Below, piece by piece: positions 37,237-44,816 of a DNA stretch of 64,000 bases. Within the stretch, counting starts at the first letter, position 1; each line of letters begins with the position of its first letter. A program made the position numbers and the translations under genes. The notes under the pieces are model-generated. The model searched no databases. It was given only the letters and a program-made list of their open reading frames with translations, and was not told the DNA's origin. This DNA is from Actinomycetes bacterium (lineage in GTDB: Bacteria; Actinomycetota; Acidimicrobiia; Acidimicrobiales; RAAP-2). Where the stretch lies: NCBI GenBank assembly GCA_021791895.1, contig JAJYVS010000012.1, positions 1 to 64,000 of the forward strand. Direction: 5' to 3'.

Positions 37237-39513
37237 TCAGCCGGGCCCGGGGGCCCCCTGCAGGGTCCGCCAGACCTTCTCGGGGGTGAAGGGCGGGTCG
37301 AGGTGCCGCACCCCGAAGGGTGCCAGGGCGTCGACCACTGCATTCCAGAGGGCCGCGACCGAGCCGGTGGTCCCCGACTCCCCGATCCCTTTGGCCCCGA
37401 GGGGGTTGTTGGGCGAGGGCGTGACGGTGTGGGCCGTCCGGAACCCGGGGAGATCGGCCGCCGAGGGGACCAGGTAGTCGGCCAGGTTGGTCGTGAGCGG
37501 GGTGCCCCGGTCGTCGTAGCGGACCTCTTCGAAGAGGATCTGGGCGATCCCCTGGGCCAGGCCACCGTGGACCTGACCCGTGGCCAGGAGGGGGTTGACC
37601 ACCACCCCGCAGTCGTCCACCGCCACCAGGTCCCGAAGCCGCACCATGCCGGTCTCCCGGTCCACGACCACCACGGCCACGTGGCAGCCGAAGGGGAACG
37701 AGCCGGCCGACTCAAAGTCGAGCTGGTGGGCGAGGGCGGCCCCCCGGTGCCGTGCCTCGGCCGCCAGCTTCGACCAGGACACCGTCGAGGTCGGCACGCC
37801 GGCCACCCCGAGGCCATCGGGCCCGACCACGACGTCGTCGACCGCGGCCTCGAGCAGCTCCGCCGTCAGCTGCCTCGCCTGGACGAGGACCTCCGACGCC
37901 GCCTCGTGGACGGCCGAGCCGGCCAGCTGGAGCGAGCGCGAGCCGAAGGTGCCCACCCCGTGGTCTACCCGGGCCGTGTCGGAGTGGACCACCCGGATCG
38001 ACTCGAGGGGCACGCCGAGCACCGAGGCGGCGATCTGGGCCCAGGTGGTCTCGTGGCCCTGGCCGTGCGGCACGCTGCCGGTCACCACCGTCACCGTCCC
38101 GTCGTCCTCGACGCTGACCGAGCCGAACTCCCCACCCCGCCCCGAGGTCTCCACGTAGCAAGCCACCCCGACGCCGAGCAGGTCCTCCCCGGCGGCCAGC
38201 CGCCGGGCCTGTTCCGCCCGGAGCTGCTCGTAGCCGGCCATCTCGAGCGCCTTGTCCAGGGCGCCCTCGTAGTTGCCGCTGTCGTAGACGGCCCCGGTGG
38301 CCGTGGTGAACGGGAAGTCGGTTGGGGCCGGGAAGTTCCGGCGTCGCAGCTCGACCGGGTCCATGCCGATCGTCGCGGCGGCCATGTCGACAGCCCGCTC
38401 GACGAGGGCCGCCGCCTCGGGCCGTCCGGCGCCGCGGTAGGGGCCGGTCGGGGTGGTGTTGGTCACCACCGTGACCGCCGAGAAGTCGTGCCTGGGCCAC
38501 CGGTAGATCCCGGCCGACATCAGCCGGGTCACGAGCGGCATGAAGGTGCCGCGTAGCGCGTAGGCGCCGACGTCGCCCCAGGCCCGGACCCGGAGGCCGG
38601 CCAGTTGACCCGCTGCGGTGACGCCGACCTCGACGTCTTGGACCATGCCCCGGCCGTGGGTCATGTTCACCAGGTTCTCCGAACGCGACTCGATCCAGCG
38701 GACCGGCCGTCCGGTCCGTTTGGCCAGCACCGCGGCCACCAGCGCGTCGGAGTACACGCCCCCCTTGGCCCCGAAGCCGCCGCCGACCCAGGGGGCCCGC
38801 ACCCGCACCGCGGAACGCTCGAGGCCGAGGGTCCTGGCCACCTCGCCTTGGACCCCGAACACGCTCTGGGTCGACACCCACACCTCGACCGAGCCGTCCT
38901 CCTCCGGGATCACCAGGATGCCGTTGGGCTCCAGGGTGACCGGGGCCACCCGGTTGTGGCGGAGACGGGCCGTGGCGACGGCGTCGGCACCGGTGAAGAA
39001 GTCCTCGTCGATCGGGTGGTGACTGCCGCCGACCACGTTGGTGCCGTGGCCCTCGAAGAGGACCGGGGCGCCCTCGACCGCTGCCTCGAGGGGGTCCACG
39101 ACCACCGGGATCGGCTCGATGTCCAGCTCGAGGCGCTCCGCCGCGTCCTGTCCCTGCGCCAGCGTCTCGGCCAGGACCACCGCCACCGACTCGCCGACGA
39201 AGCGGACCCGGCCCTCGGCCAACAGGGGCCGGGCCAGCGCCGGGTCGGCGCCCATCGGCGGGGCGGCCAGGTCGGCCACCGTCCACACCGAGTGGACGCC
39301 GGGGCTCTCGGCGGCCCGGGCCGTCCGGACCGAGCGCAGGACCCCGTGGGCGACCGGCGAGCGGACGAAGACGCACTCGAGCACCCCGGGGGCCGCCAGG
39401 TCGCCGACGAACCGGGCCGACCCGGTGAGCAGCTCGGGATCCTCGGAGCGGCGGATCTCGTGGCCGAGCACGCTCACCGTGGTCTCGGCCGAACGCGAGG
39501 CGGCGTCGGTCAC
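37237..39513 (-). CDS. Molybdenum hydroxylase large subunit (xanthine dehydrogenase / form II CoxL-like)
   Basis: A 758-residue molybdopterin-binding subunit of the xanthine oxidase family. The N-terminal aldehyde-oxidase a/b hammerhead domain starts near residue 25, followed by the Mo-cofactor domains. Landmarks: the Mo-site glycines in PWVGGGFGAKGG (241-252), TGPYRGAGRPEA (PYRGAGR at 358-364) and the catalytic Glu E712 in NPLGAKGIGESGTTG. True CO dehydrogenase (form I CoxL) has AYxCSFR at the second site; that motif and its copper-binding cysteine are absent, so CO is unlikely to be the substrate. No FAD subunit (CoxM) or 2Fe-2S subunit (CoxS) is nearby, so electron transfer partners must lie elsewhere. 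Substrate unknown. Confidence 0.88.
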   Translation of the reverse strand: MTDAASRSAETTVSVLGHEIRRSEDPELLTGSARFVGDLAAPGVLECVFVRSPVAHGVLRSVRTARAAESPGVHSVWTVADLAAPPMGADPALARPLLAEGRVRFVGESVAVVLAETLAQGQDAAERLELDIEPIPVVVDPLEAAVEGAPVLFEGHGTNVVGGSHHPIDEDFFTGADAVATARLRHNRVAPVTLEPNGILVIPEEDGSVEVWVSTQSVFGVQGEVARTLGLERSAVRVRAPWVGGGFGAKGGVYSDALVAAVLAKRTGRPVRWIESRSENLVNMTHGRGMVQDVEVGVTAAGQLAGLRVRAWGDVGAYALRGTFMPLVTRLMSAGIYRWPRHDFSAVTVVTNTTPTGPYRGAGRPEAAALVERAVDMAAATIGMDPVELRRRNFPAPTDFPFTTATGAVYDSGNYEGALDKALEMAGYEQLRAEQARRLAAGEDLLGVGVACYVETSGRGGEFGSVSVEDDGTVTVVTGSVPHGQGHETTWAQIAASVLGVPLESIRVVHSDTARVDHGVGTFGSRSLQLAGSAVHEAASEVLVQARQLTAELLEAAVDDVVVGPDGLGVAGVPTSTVSWSKLAAEARHRGAALAHQLDFESAGSFPFGCHVAVVVVDRETGMVRLRDLVAVDDCGVVVNPLLATGQVHGGLAQGIAQILFEEVRYDDRGTPLTTNLADYLVPSAADLPGFRTAHTVTPSPNNPLGAKGIGESGTTGSVAALWNAVVDALAPFGVRHLDPPFTPEKVWRTLQGAPGPG

Positions 39514-39583
39514 GGGGTCGTCGGCGGGTTGGGGGGTGATGGCCGAGACGCTACCGGAGCGCCCCGGGTTCGGGGGGACCCGT

Positions 39584-40411
39584 TCACCGGGCGGCGCCGA
39601 GGTGGGACGCCAACCAGGCCCGGAGGTCGGCGGTCACCTCGGCCCGGTTGGTCTCGTTGAACACCTCGTGGCGTGCGCCCGGGTAGGCGACGAGGGTGAC
39701 ATCGGCGAGGCCGGCGGCCAGGTAGGCGTCGGCGAGCCGGCGCCCGCCCTCCTCGCCCCCGACCGGGTCGTCGGTGCCGTTCAAGATCAAGACCGGGAGC
39801 GAGCTCGGGACGGTCTCGTCGGTCCCCTCCTCCAGGTACGAGCGGCGGGGGTCGGGGGGGCGGACCGTGAGACGCTCGAAGCCGCACCACGGGTCGGCCT
39901 CGTAGGCCGCGACCTCCGCCGGGTCCCGGCTCAACCAGTCGTAGCGCCCCGAGGACGCACCGGCCGCCCCGCGGGTCTCGCCGGGCCGGCGCCTGGTGGT
40001 CCCGGTCAGCACGAGCGCGTCGTAGCGCTCGCCCCACTCCCGGACGATCCGTTGGGCCAAGAACGAGCCCCACGAGTGCCCGAGCAGGCACAGCTCGAGG
40101 CCGGGGTCTTCCTGCCCGAGCCGCGAGGTCACCTCGAGCGCCGCGGCCACCACCCCTTCCATCCCCCGGGCGCCGAGGTCGCCGAGGCCCCCGCTCCGGG
40201 CACCGGTCTCGCCGTGACCGAGGTGGTCGTCGGCCCACACCACGTAACCGGCGTCGCAGAGCTCGCCGGCGAGGCGTCGGTACCGGCGGCGGTGCTCGGC
40301 CCAGCCGTGGAGGATCTGCACCACCGCTCTCGGCGGGCGGTCGGGTGCCCACCGGGTGCCGTAGACCTCGATCCCCTCGGCACTTGCGAGCGTCCAGTCG
40401 GTCTCGTGCAC
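39584..40411 (-). CDS. Alpha/beta hydrolase, monoacylglycerol-lipase-like
   Basis: A 275-residue serine hydrolase of the Hydrolase_4 / lysophospholipase group. The oxyanion region is QILHGWAEHRRRY, the nucleophile S113 is in LLGHSWGSF, the acid is D215 in LNGTDDPVGG and the histidine H248 in YPGARHEVF. No signal peptide or lipobox is seen, so it is cytoplasmic. GTG at 40411 is the best available start, though its ribosome-binding site is weak; in-frame translation upstream runs antiparallel through proB sequence in a wrong frame. It sits between proB and the Mo-hydroxylase gene, co-directional with both; the real substrate is unknown. Confidence 0.85.
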   Translation of the reverse strand: MHETDWTLASAEGIEVYGTRWAPDRPPRAVVQILHGWAEHRRRYRRLAGELCDAGYVVWADDHLGHGETGARSGGLGDLGARGMEGVVAAALEVTSRLGQEDPGLELCLLGHSWGSFLAQRIVREWGERYDALVLTGTTRRRPGETRGAAGASSGRYDWLSRDPAEVAAYEADPWCGFERLTVRPPDPRRSYLEEGTDETVPSSLPVLILNGTDDPVGGEEGGRRLADAYLAAGLADVTLVAYPGARHEVFNETNRAEVTADLRAWLASHLGAAR

Positions 40412-40463
40412 CCCACGATGCCTACCACGTCGCGCCGAGGAGGTCCGGACCCTCGACCCGGGC

Positions 40464-41573
40464 TCAGTCGCCCAGGACCACCATGTCGTCGCGGTGGATG
40501 ACCTCACGGGCCAGGCCGTCGGGGAGCTGGTCGGACCGGCGGCCGACCCATTCGGCGGCGCGCCCGGACGGCCAGCGCACCAGCCCCTTGGCCACCACCC
40601 GGCCGTCGGCGTCCTGGACCTCGACGGCGTCGTCGGGCTCGAAGGTCCCGCGCACCTCGACGACCCCGGCGGCGAGGAGCGACCGGCCGCCTTCGACGAG
40701 GGCGCGCCGGGCCCCGTCGTCGACCACGACGGTGCCGGCCGAGGTGAGGGCGAAGGCGATCCAGAGCTTCCGGGCCGGCACGACGCGGGGCCGGGCACGA
40801 AAGACCGTGCCGACCCCCGGCGTGCCGGCCAGCGAGCTCGCCAGGACCCCGGGCCGGCTGGCCTCGGCGATGACCGTCTCCACCCCGGACCAGGTGGCGA
40901 TCTTCGCCGCCGCCAGCTTGGAGGCCATCCCCCCGCTGCCGACCGGGCTCCCCGGCCCCCGGGCCCGCAGCTCGAGCTGGTGGTCGATCTCCACCACCTC
41001 TTCGATGAGCGACGCCCCGGCCACCTCCTTGGGGTCGGCGGTGAGCAGCCCGGCGGTGTCGGTGAGCAGCACCAGCCGTTCCGCGCCGACCAGGTGGGCG
41101 ACCAACGCGGCGAGCCGGTCGTTGTCGCCGAAGCGGATCTCCTCGTCGGCGACGGCGTCGTTCTCGTTGATGACGGGCACGACACCCAGGTCGAGCAGGT
41201 GGTCGAGCGTCCGTCGGGCGTGCAGGTACTGACGCCGGTGCACGAAGTCGAGGGGGGCGAGGAGGACCTGGCCGGCCGTGAGGCCGTGAACGGCCAGCTC
41301 GTCGATCCAAACCCCGACGATCCGGGGCTGGCCCACCGCCGAGACCGCCTGGAGCACGGCCGGGTCGCTCGGTGCGGGCCGGTCGACGTTGAGGGTGGCC
41401 CAGCCGGCGGCGATCGCCCCCGAGCTGACCACCACCACCCGGCGGCCCTCGGCCACCAGCGCGGCCACCTGCCCGCAGATCGAGGCGATCACCGCCCGGT
41501 TGACCGCCCCGCCCTCTTCGGTCACCGAAGACGAGCCCAGCTTGACCACCACGACCGGCTTGGACACGGTCAC
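40464..41573 (-). CDS. proB: Glutamate 5-kinase
   Basis: First step of proline synthesis, normally feedback-inhibited by proline. The 369-residue protein has an amino-acid-kinase domain (VVVKLGSSSVTEEGG, VVVVSSGAIAAGW, VVPVINENDAV, FGDNDRLAALVA, GSGGMASKLAAAKIA) and a C-terminal PUA domain (RSLLAAGVVEVRGTFEPDDA). GTG at 41573 overlaps the obg stop as GTGA; a second GTG two codons later is possible. Position after obg is typical. Confidence 0.97.
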   Translation of the reverse strand: MTVSKPVVVVKLGSSSVTEEGGAVNRAVIASICGQVAALVAEGRRVVVVSSGAIAAGWATLNVDRPAPSDPAVLQAVSAVGQPRIVGVWIDELAVHGLTAGQVLLAPLDFVHRRQYLHARRTLDHLLDLGVVPVINENDAVADEEIRFGDNDRLAALVAHLVGAERLVLLTDTAGLLTADPKEVAGASLIEEVVEIDHQLELRARGPGSPVGSGGMASKLAAAKIATWSGVETVIAEASRPGVLASSLAGTPGVGTVFRARPRVVPARKLWIAFALTSAGTVVVDDGARRALVEGGRSLLAAGVVEVRGTFEPDDAVEVQDADGRVVAKGLVRWPSGRAAEWVGRRSDQLPDGLAREVIHRDDMVVLGD

Positions 41574-42895
41574 GACCTGCGCCTCCGGCGCCGGCCGGTC
41601 GGCTCTTCGGCCACGGCCAGCGCGCCGTCGGACCCGTCCCGGTACCAGGTGAAGGAGAGCTCGCCGATGAGCACCTCGTCGCCGTCGCGGGCCCTGGCCC
41701 GCGACAGGGCCCGGTCGACGCCGAGCCGACGGAGGCGACCGAGCACCACGTCGATGGCGTGGTCGTCGGTCAGGTCGGAGAGCGCGAGGGCCCGCTCGGC
41801 CGCCGCCCCCACGACCTCGAAGACCCCGGGGGAGCGCCGGACAGCCTCGATCCGCTCGGCCACCGGGCGGTGCACGACCACCGTGGGCTCCGCCGCGACG
41901 GGGGCGGCGCGGGCCGCGGCGACCAGCTCGGCCAGCCGGCCAACCAGCTGGGGGAGCCCCGAGCTGGTGGCGGCGGAGACCTCGAGCTCGCACACCGGCT
42001 CGCCGCCGCTGCGCTCCGCCACCAGGTCGGCCTTGGACCCGACCACGATCCGGGGCCGTTCGAGCAACTCGGGCTGGTACCGGCGGAGCTCGTCGAGCAG
42101 GACCGCGAGCTGGGTCTTCGGCTCGACCCCACCGGTGGCCGCCAGGTCGACGAGCACCAAGAGGGCCCGGGCCCGCTCGATGTGGCGCAGGAACTCGTGC
42201 CCGAGCCCCCTTCCCTCGGCCGCTCCCTCCACCAGACCGGGGATGTCGGCCACCACGAGGTCCGAGGCCGCCGAGGAGTCGCCCACCCGGACCACCCCGA
42301 GGTGCGGCTCGAGGGTGGTGAAGGGGTAGTCGGCGATCTTGGGCCTCGCGGCCGAGATGGTGGAGATCAAGGTGGACTTGCCGACGTTCGGGAACCCCAC
42401 GATGGCGACGTCGGCGGCCAGCTTGAGCTCGAGGGTCAGCCACCGCTCCTCGCCCCGTTCCCCCTGTTCGGCGAAGCCCGGGGCCCGGCGACGGTTGGAG
42501 AGGAACGTGGCGTTGCCCCGGCCGCCTCGACCCCCCCGCGCGGCCCGCCACCGGTCGCCCACCCCGGCGAGGTCGCAGAGGACCTCGCCGCTGCGATGGT
42601 CGCGGATGACCGACCCCACGGGCAACGGCACCTCGAGGTCGGCGCCCGATGCCCCGGACTTGCGCTTCGAGGACCCGTGCCCGCCGTCCTCCGCCCGTCG
42701 GTGCGGGTGGTCCCGGAACCCGAGCAGCGAGGACTGGTTGTTTGAGGCCACCACCCAGACGTCCCCGCCACGGCCACCGCTCCCCCCGTCGGGGCCGCCC
42801 CGGTCGACGTGGGCCTCCCGGCGAAACGAGACCGCCCCGGCGCCACCGTCCCCACCCTTCGCGTGGAGCTGAGCCGAGTCGACGAAGGTCGACAT
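41570..42895 (-). CDS. obg: GTPase Obg/CgtA
   Basis: Ribosome-associated GTPase for late 50S assembly and growth control. The 441-residue protein has the glycine-rich Obg fold at the N-terminus (AKGGDGGAGAVSFRREAHVD), a G domain with GFPNVGKSTLI (G1), the switch at YPFTTLEPHLGVV, ADIPGLVEGA (G3) and VVGSKADLV (NKxD variant, here SKAD), and a C-terminal OCT domain plus a short Arg-rich tail. ATG at 42895 is standard. It is separated from rpmA by a DtxR-family gene, which is unusual. Confidence 0.96.
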   Translation of the reverse strand: MSTFVDSAQLHAKGGDGGAGAVSFRREAHVDRGGPDGGSGGRGGDVWVVASNNQSSLLGFRDHPHRRAEDGGHGSSKRKSGASGADLEVPLPVGSVIRDHRSGEVLCDLAGVGDRWRAARGGRGGRGNATFLSNRRRAPGFAEQGERGEERWLTLELKLAADVAIVGFPNVGKSTLISTISAARPKIADYPFTTLEPHLGVVRVGDSSAASDLVVADIPGLVEGAAEGRGLGHEFLRHIERARALLVLVDLAATGGVEPKTQLAVLLDELRRYQPELLERPRIVVGSKADLVAERSGGEPVCELEVSAATSSGLPQLVGRLAELVAAARAAPVAAEPTVVVHRPVAERIEAVRRSPGVFEVVGAAAERALALSDLTDDHAIDVVLGRLRRLGVDRALSRARARDGDEVLIGELSFTWYRDGSDGALAVAEEPTGRRRRRRS

Positions 42896-42903
42896 GCCCG
42901 GAC

Positions 42904-43575
42904 CTAGAGTGCGGCGACGAACAGCCGACGCGAGAGATGGGTCCCGAAGGCCACCGTGGACTCGCCGACCTCGAGCACGAGGGTCCCGTCGGGGCCCCGG
43001 GACGACACCACGGCGACGGCCCCGGGGATGAAGCCGTGCTCCTCGAGGTAGACGAGCGATCCCATGTCCATCTCGACGTCCTCGGAGATCCGCTCCAGGC
43101 GCACCTTGTCCCCGGCCTCGGTCTCGGCCAACGGGCGCTGCGCCTCGGCCGGGGCCGGGTGCTCGGACCCGGGGATGGGGTTCCCGTGCGGGCAGGTCGT
43201 CGGGTTGCCGAGCACGGCGACCAGCCGCTCCTCGACCTCCTCGGAGATCACGTGCTCCCAGACGCCGGCCTCGAGGTGGGCCTTGTGCCAGGCCAACCCG
43301 AGGACGTCGACGAGGAACCGCTCGGCCAGGCGGTGACGCCGCACCACCTTCGCTGCGAGCACGGCACCGGTCTCGGTGAGCTCGACCACCCGACCCTGCC
43401 GACGCACGTACCCCTCGTCGGCCAGCCGGTCGAGCATCTCGGAGACCGAGGGCGCGGAGCGGCCCATGCGCTCGGCGATCCGCGCCCCGATGACCGGCGT
43501 CCCCTCCTCCTGCAAGGAGTGGATGGTCTCGAGGTACTCCTCGACGGGCGGGTGGTAGCGGTCCTCCACGACCAC
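42904..43575 (-). CDS. DtxR/IdeR-family metal-dependent transcriptional regulator
   Basis: A 223-residue iron- or manganese-sensing repressor. The N-terminal winged helix is PVEEYLETIHSLQEEGTPVI with recognition part MGRSAPSVSEMLDRLADEGY. The dimerisation and metal domain has H81, E85 and WEHVISEEVEERL, and the hallmark CPHGNPIPG with C128. The C-terminal SH3-like FeoA domain includes VEMDMGSLVYLEEHGFIPG. The cysteine at position 128 is what DtxR/IdeR use for Fe, whereas MntR uses Glu/His; this suggests iron (inference). GTG at 43575 follows AGGA. It lies between rpmA and obg, nine bases before obg's start codon in the same direction. Confidence 0.93.
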   Translation of the reverse strand: MVVEDRYHPPVEEYLETIHSLQEEGTPVIGARIAERMGRSAPSVSEMLDRLADEGYVRRQGRVVELTETGAVLAAKVVRRHRLAERFLVDVLGLAWHKAHLEAGVWEHVISEEVEERLVAVLGNPTTCPHGNPIPGSEHPAPAEAQRPLAETEAGDKVRLERISEDVEMDMGSLVYLEEHGFIPGAVAVVSSRGPDGTLVLEVGESTVAFGTHLSRRLFVAAL

Positions 43576-43616
43576 GATCCTACGGCCAGCCCACCCGCCT
43601 GCCGGTGGTGCCGGGG

Positions 43617-43868
43617 TCAGTCCGCCAGGACGTCGACCAGCTTGCGACCCCGCCGCTGGCCGAACTTCACCACGCCGGCGCGGCGGGCGAAGAGGGTGTC
43701 GTCGCTCCCCCGACCGACCCCGGCGCCGGGATGGAGCTTGGTACCCCGCTGGCGGACGAGGATCGAGCCGGCCGTGACCGTGGTGCCGTCGTAGACCTTC
43801 ACCCCGAGCCGCTGGGCGTTGGAGTCCCGGCCGTTGCGGGTCGAGCCCCCGCCCTTGGTCTTGGACAT
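43617..43868 (-). CDS. rpmA: 50S ribosomal protein L27
   Basis: Large-subunit protein whose N-terminus reaches the peptidyl-transferase centre. The 83-residue product begins [20 protein letters not shown] and continues [20 protein letters not shown], both diagnostic. No cleavable Firmicutes-type N-terminal extension is present. It follows rplU by 13 bases. Confidence 0.97.
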   Translation of the reverse strand: MSKTKGGGSTRNGRDSNAQRLGVKVYDGTTVTAGSILVRQRGTKLHPGAGVGRGSDDTLFARRAGVVKFGQRRGRKLVDVLAD

Positions 43869-43881
43869 CGGGTCCTCCTGG

Positions 43882-44226
43882 CTACTCGGCGGTCCCGGCC
43901 GGCACCTGCCGGCGGCCCGGGACCGTGATGGCCTCGATCTGGATCGTGCTCAGGCGCTGACGGTGGCCCCACCGGCGCCGCTGGTTGCTCTTGGACTTGT
44001 AGGTGCCGGCCCGGATCTTCACGCCCTGCTCCTCGCCGAGCACCCGGGCCCGCACGACCGCCCCGACCAGCTCCTCGGGTGTCGCCAGCACCGTGGCGCC
44101 GTCGACCACCAGCACCGGCACGAGCTCAACCTCGTCGCCGACCGGCGCACCCAGGAGCTCGACCGCGAGCCGCTGGCCCTCGGTCACCCGCTCCTGCTTG
44201 CCGCCCGTTCGGACTACCGCGTACAT
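43882..44226 (-). CDS. rplU: 50S ribosomal protein L21
   Basis: Large-subunit protein binding 23S rRNA. The 114-residue product starts [20 protein letters not shown] and includes [20 protein letters not shown], the rRNA-binding part. ATG at 44226 is first in the rplU-rpmA transcript; a TAGGAT hexamer about 15 bases upstream of the start could be a -10 element. Upstream it is divergent from the NUDIX gene. Confidence 0.97.
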   Translation of the reverse strand: MYAVVRTGGKQERVTEGQRLAVELLGAPVGDEVELVPVLVVDGATVLATPEELVGAVVRARVLGEEQGVKIRAGTYKSKSNQRRRWGHRQRLSTIQIEAITVPGRRQVPAGTAE

Positions 44227-44296
44227 GAGCTGGCCATCCTATCGGGCTCGTGCAGGGCTGCGGGCAGGATCCCGCCGACGGGGCAGACTCGTCCCT

Positions 44297-44803
44297 GTGC
44301 CAGCGCGACCGCCGGGCGCCAGAGGCAGGCGGCTGCCGGTCCGCACGGTCGAGATCGCGTGCTTCGTGCTGCCGGTGCGCTCGGGACGGGTCCTCCTCGC
44401 TCGTCACCGCTACGGCCCGCCCATCTGGGCGCTGGTCGGCGGCCCGGCCGAGCCGGGCGAGCCCTTCGAGACGGCCGCGCGCGGCGAGGCGGCGGAGGAG
44501 ACGGGCCTCGAGGTCACCGTCGGCCGGCTCCTGGCGGCGGCCGACCACCCCGAGAGGGCCTTCTTGTGCTTCGCGGGTGTCGCCGAGGGCACGGTGGAGC
44601 CGCGACCCGAAGCCGAGGAGATCGCCGAGCTGGGCTGGTTCGCGCCCGACGAACTCGCTCGACGCGACGATGTGTTCGAGCTGGCCCGGATCCTCGGGCG
44701 GGTGGCCCTCCGAGGCACACCTGGGCCCTGGGGACGCCGGGTGCTCGACTGGCCGGACGGCTCGGCCGTCTTGGTGCACCTCGAGACCCTGACACCCGAC
44801 TGA
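44297..44803 (+). CDS. NUDIX hydrolase
   Basis: A 168-residue protein that hydrolyses a nucleoside diphosphate linked to X; substrate unknown. The Nudix box runs GPAEPGEPFETAARGEAAEE plus TGL; compared with G-x5-E-x7-R-E-x2-E-E-x-G the conserved Arg is Gly, while the metal-binding glutamates remain. An N-terminal strand VEIACFVLPVRSGRVLLARH and FLCFAGVAEG fit the fold. GTG at 44297 gives a start that does not overlap rplU; longer translation would read back through rplU. Divergent from rplU and convergent with rng. Confidence 0.85.
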   Translation: MPARPPGARGRRLPVRTVEIACFVLPVRSGRVLLARHRYGPPIWALVGGPAEPGEPFETAARGEAAEETGLEVTVGRLLAAADHPERAFLCFAGVAEGTVEPRPEAEEIAELGWFAPDELARRDDVFELARILGRVALRGTPGPWGRRVLDWPDGSAVLVHLETLTPD

Positions 44804-44816
44804 AGGTCCGGAGGGG

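Noticed and set aside
37237-39513. Carbon monoxide dehydrogenase large subunit (form I CoxL)
   Set aside because: Active-site loop is PYRGAGR, not AYxCSFR, and CoxS/CoxM are absent from the window.
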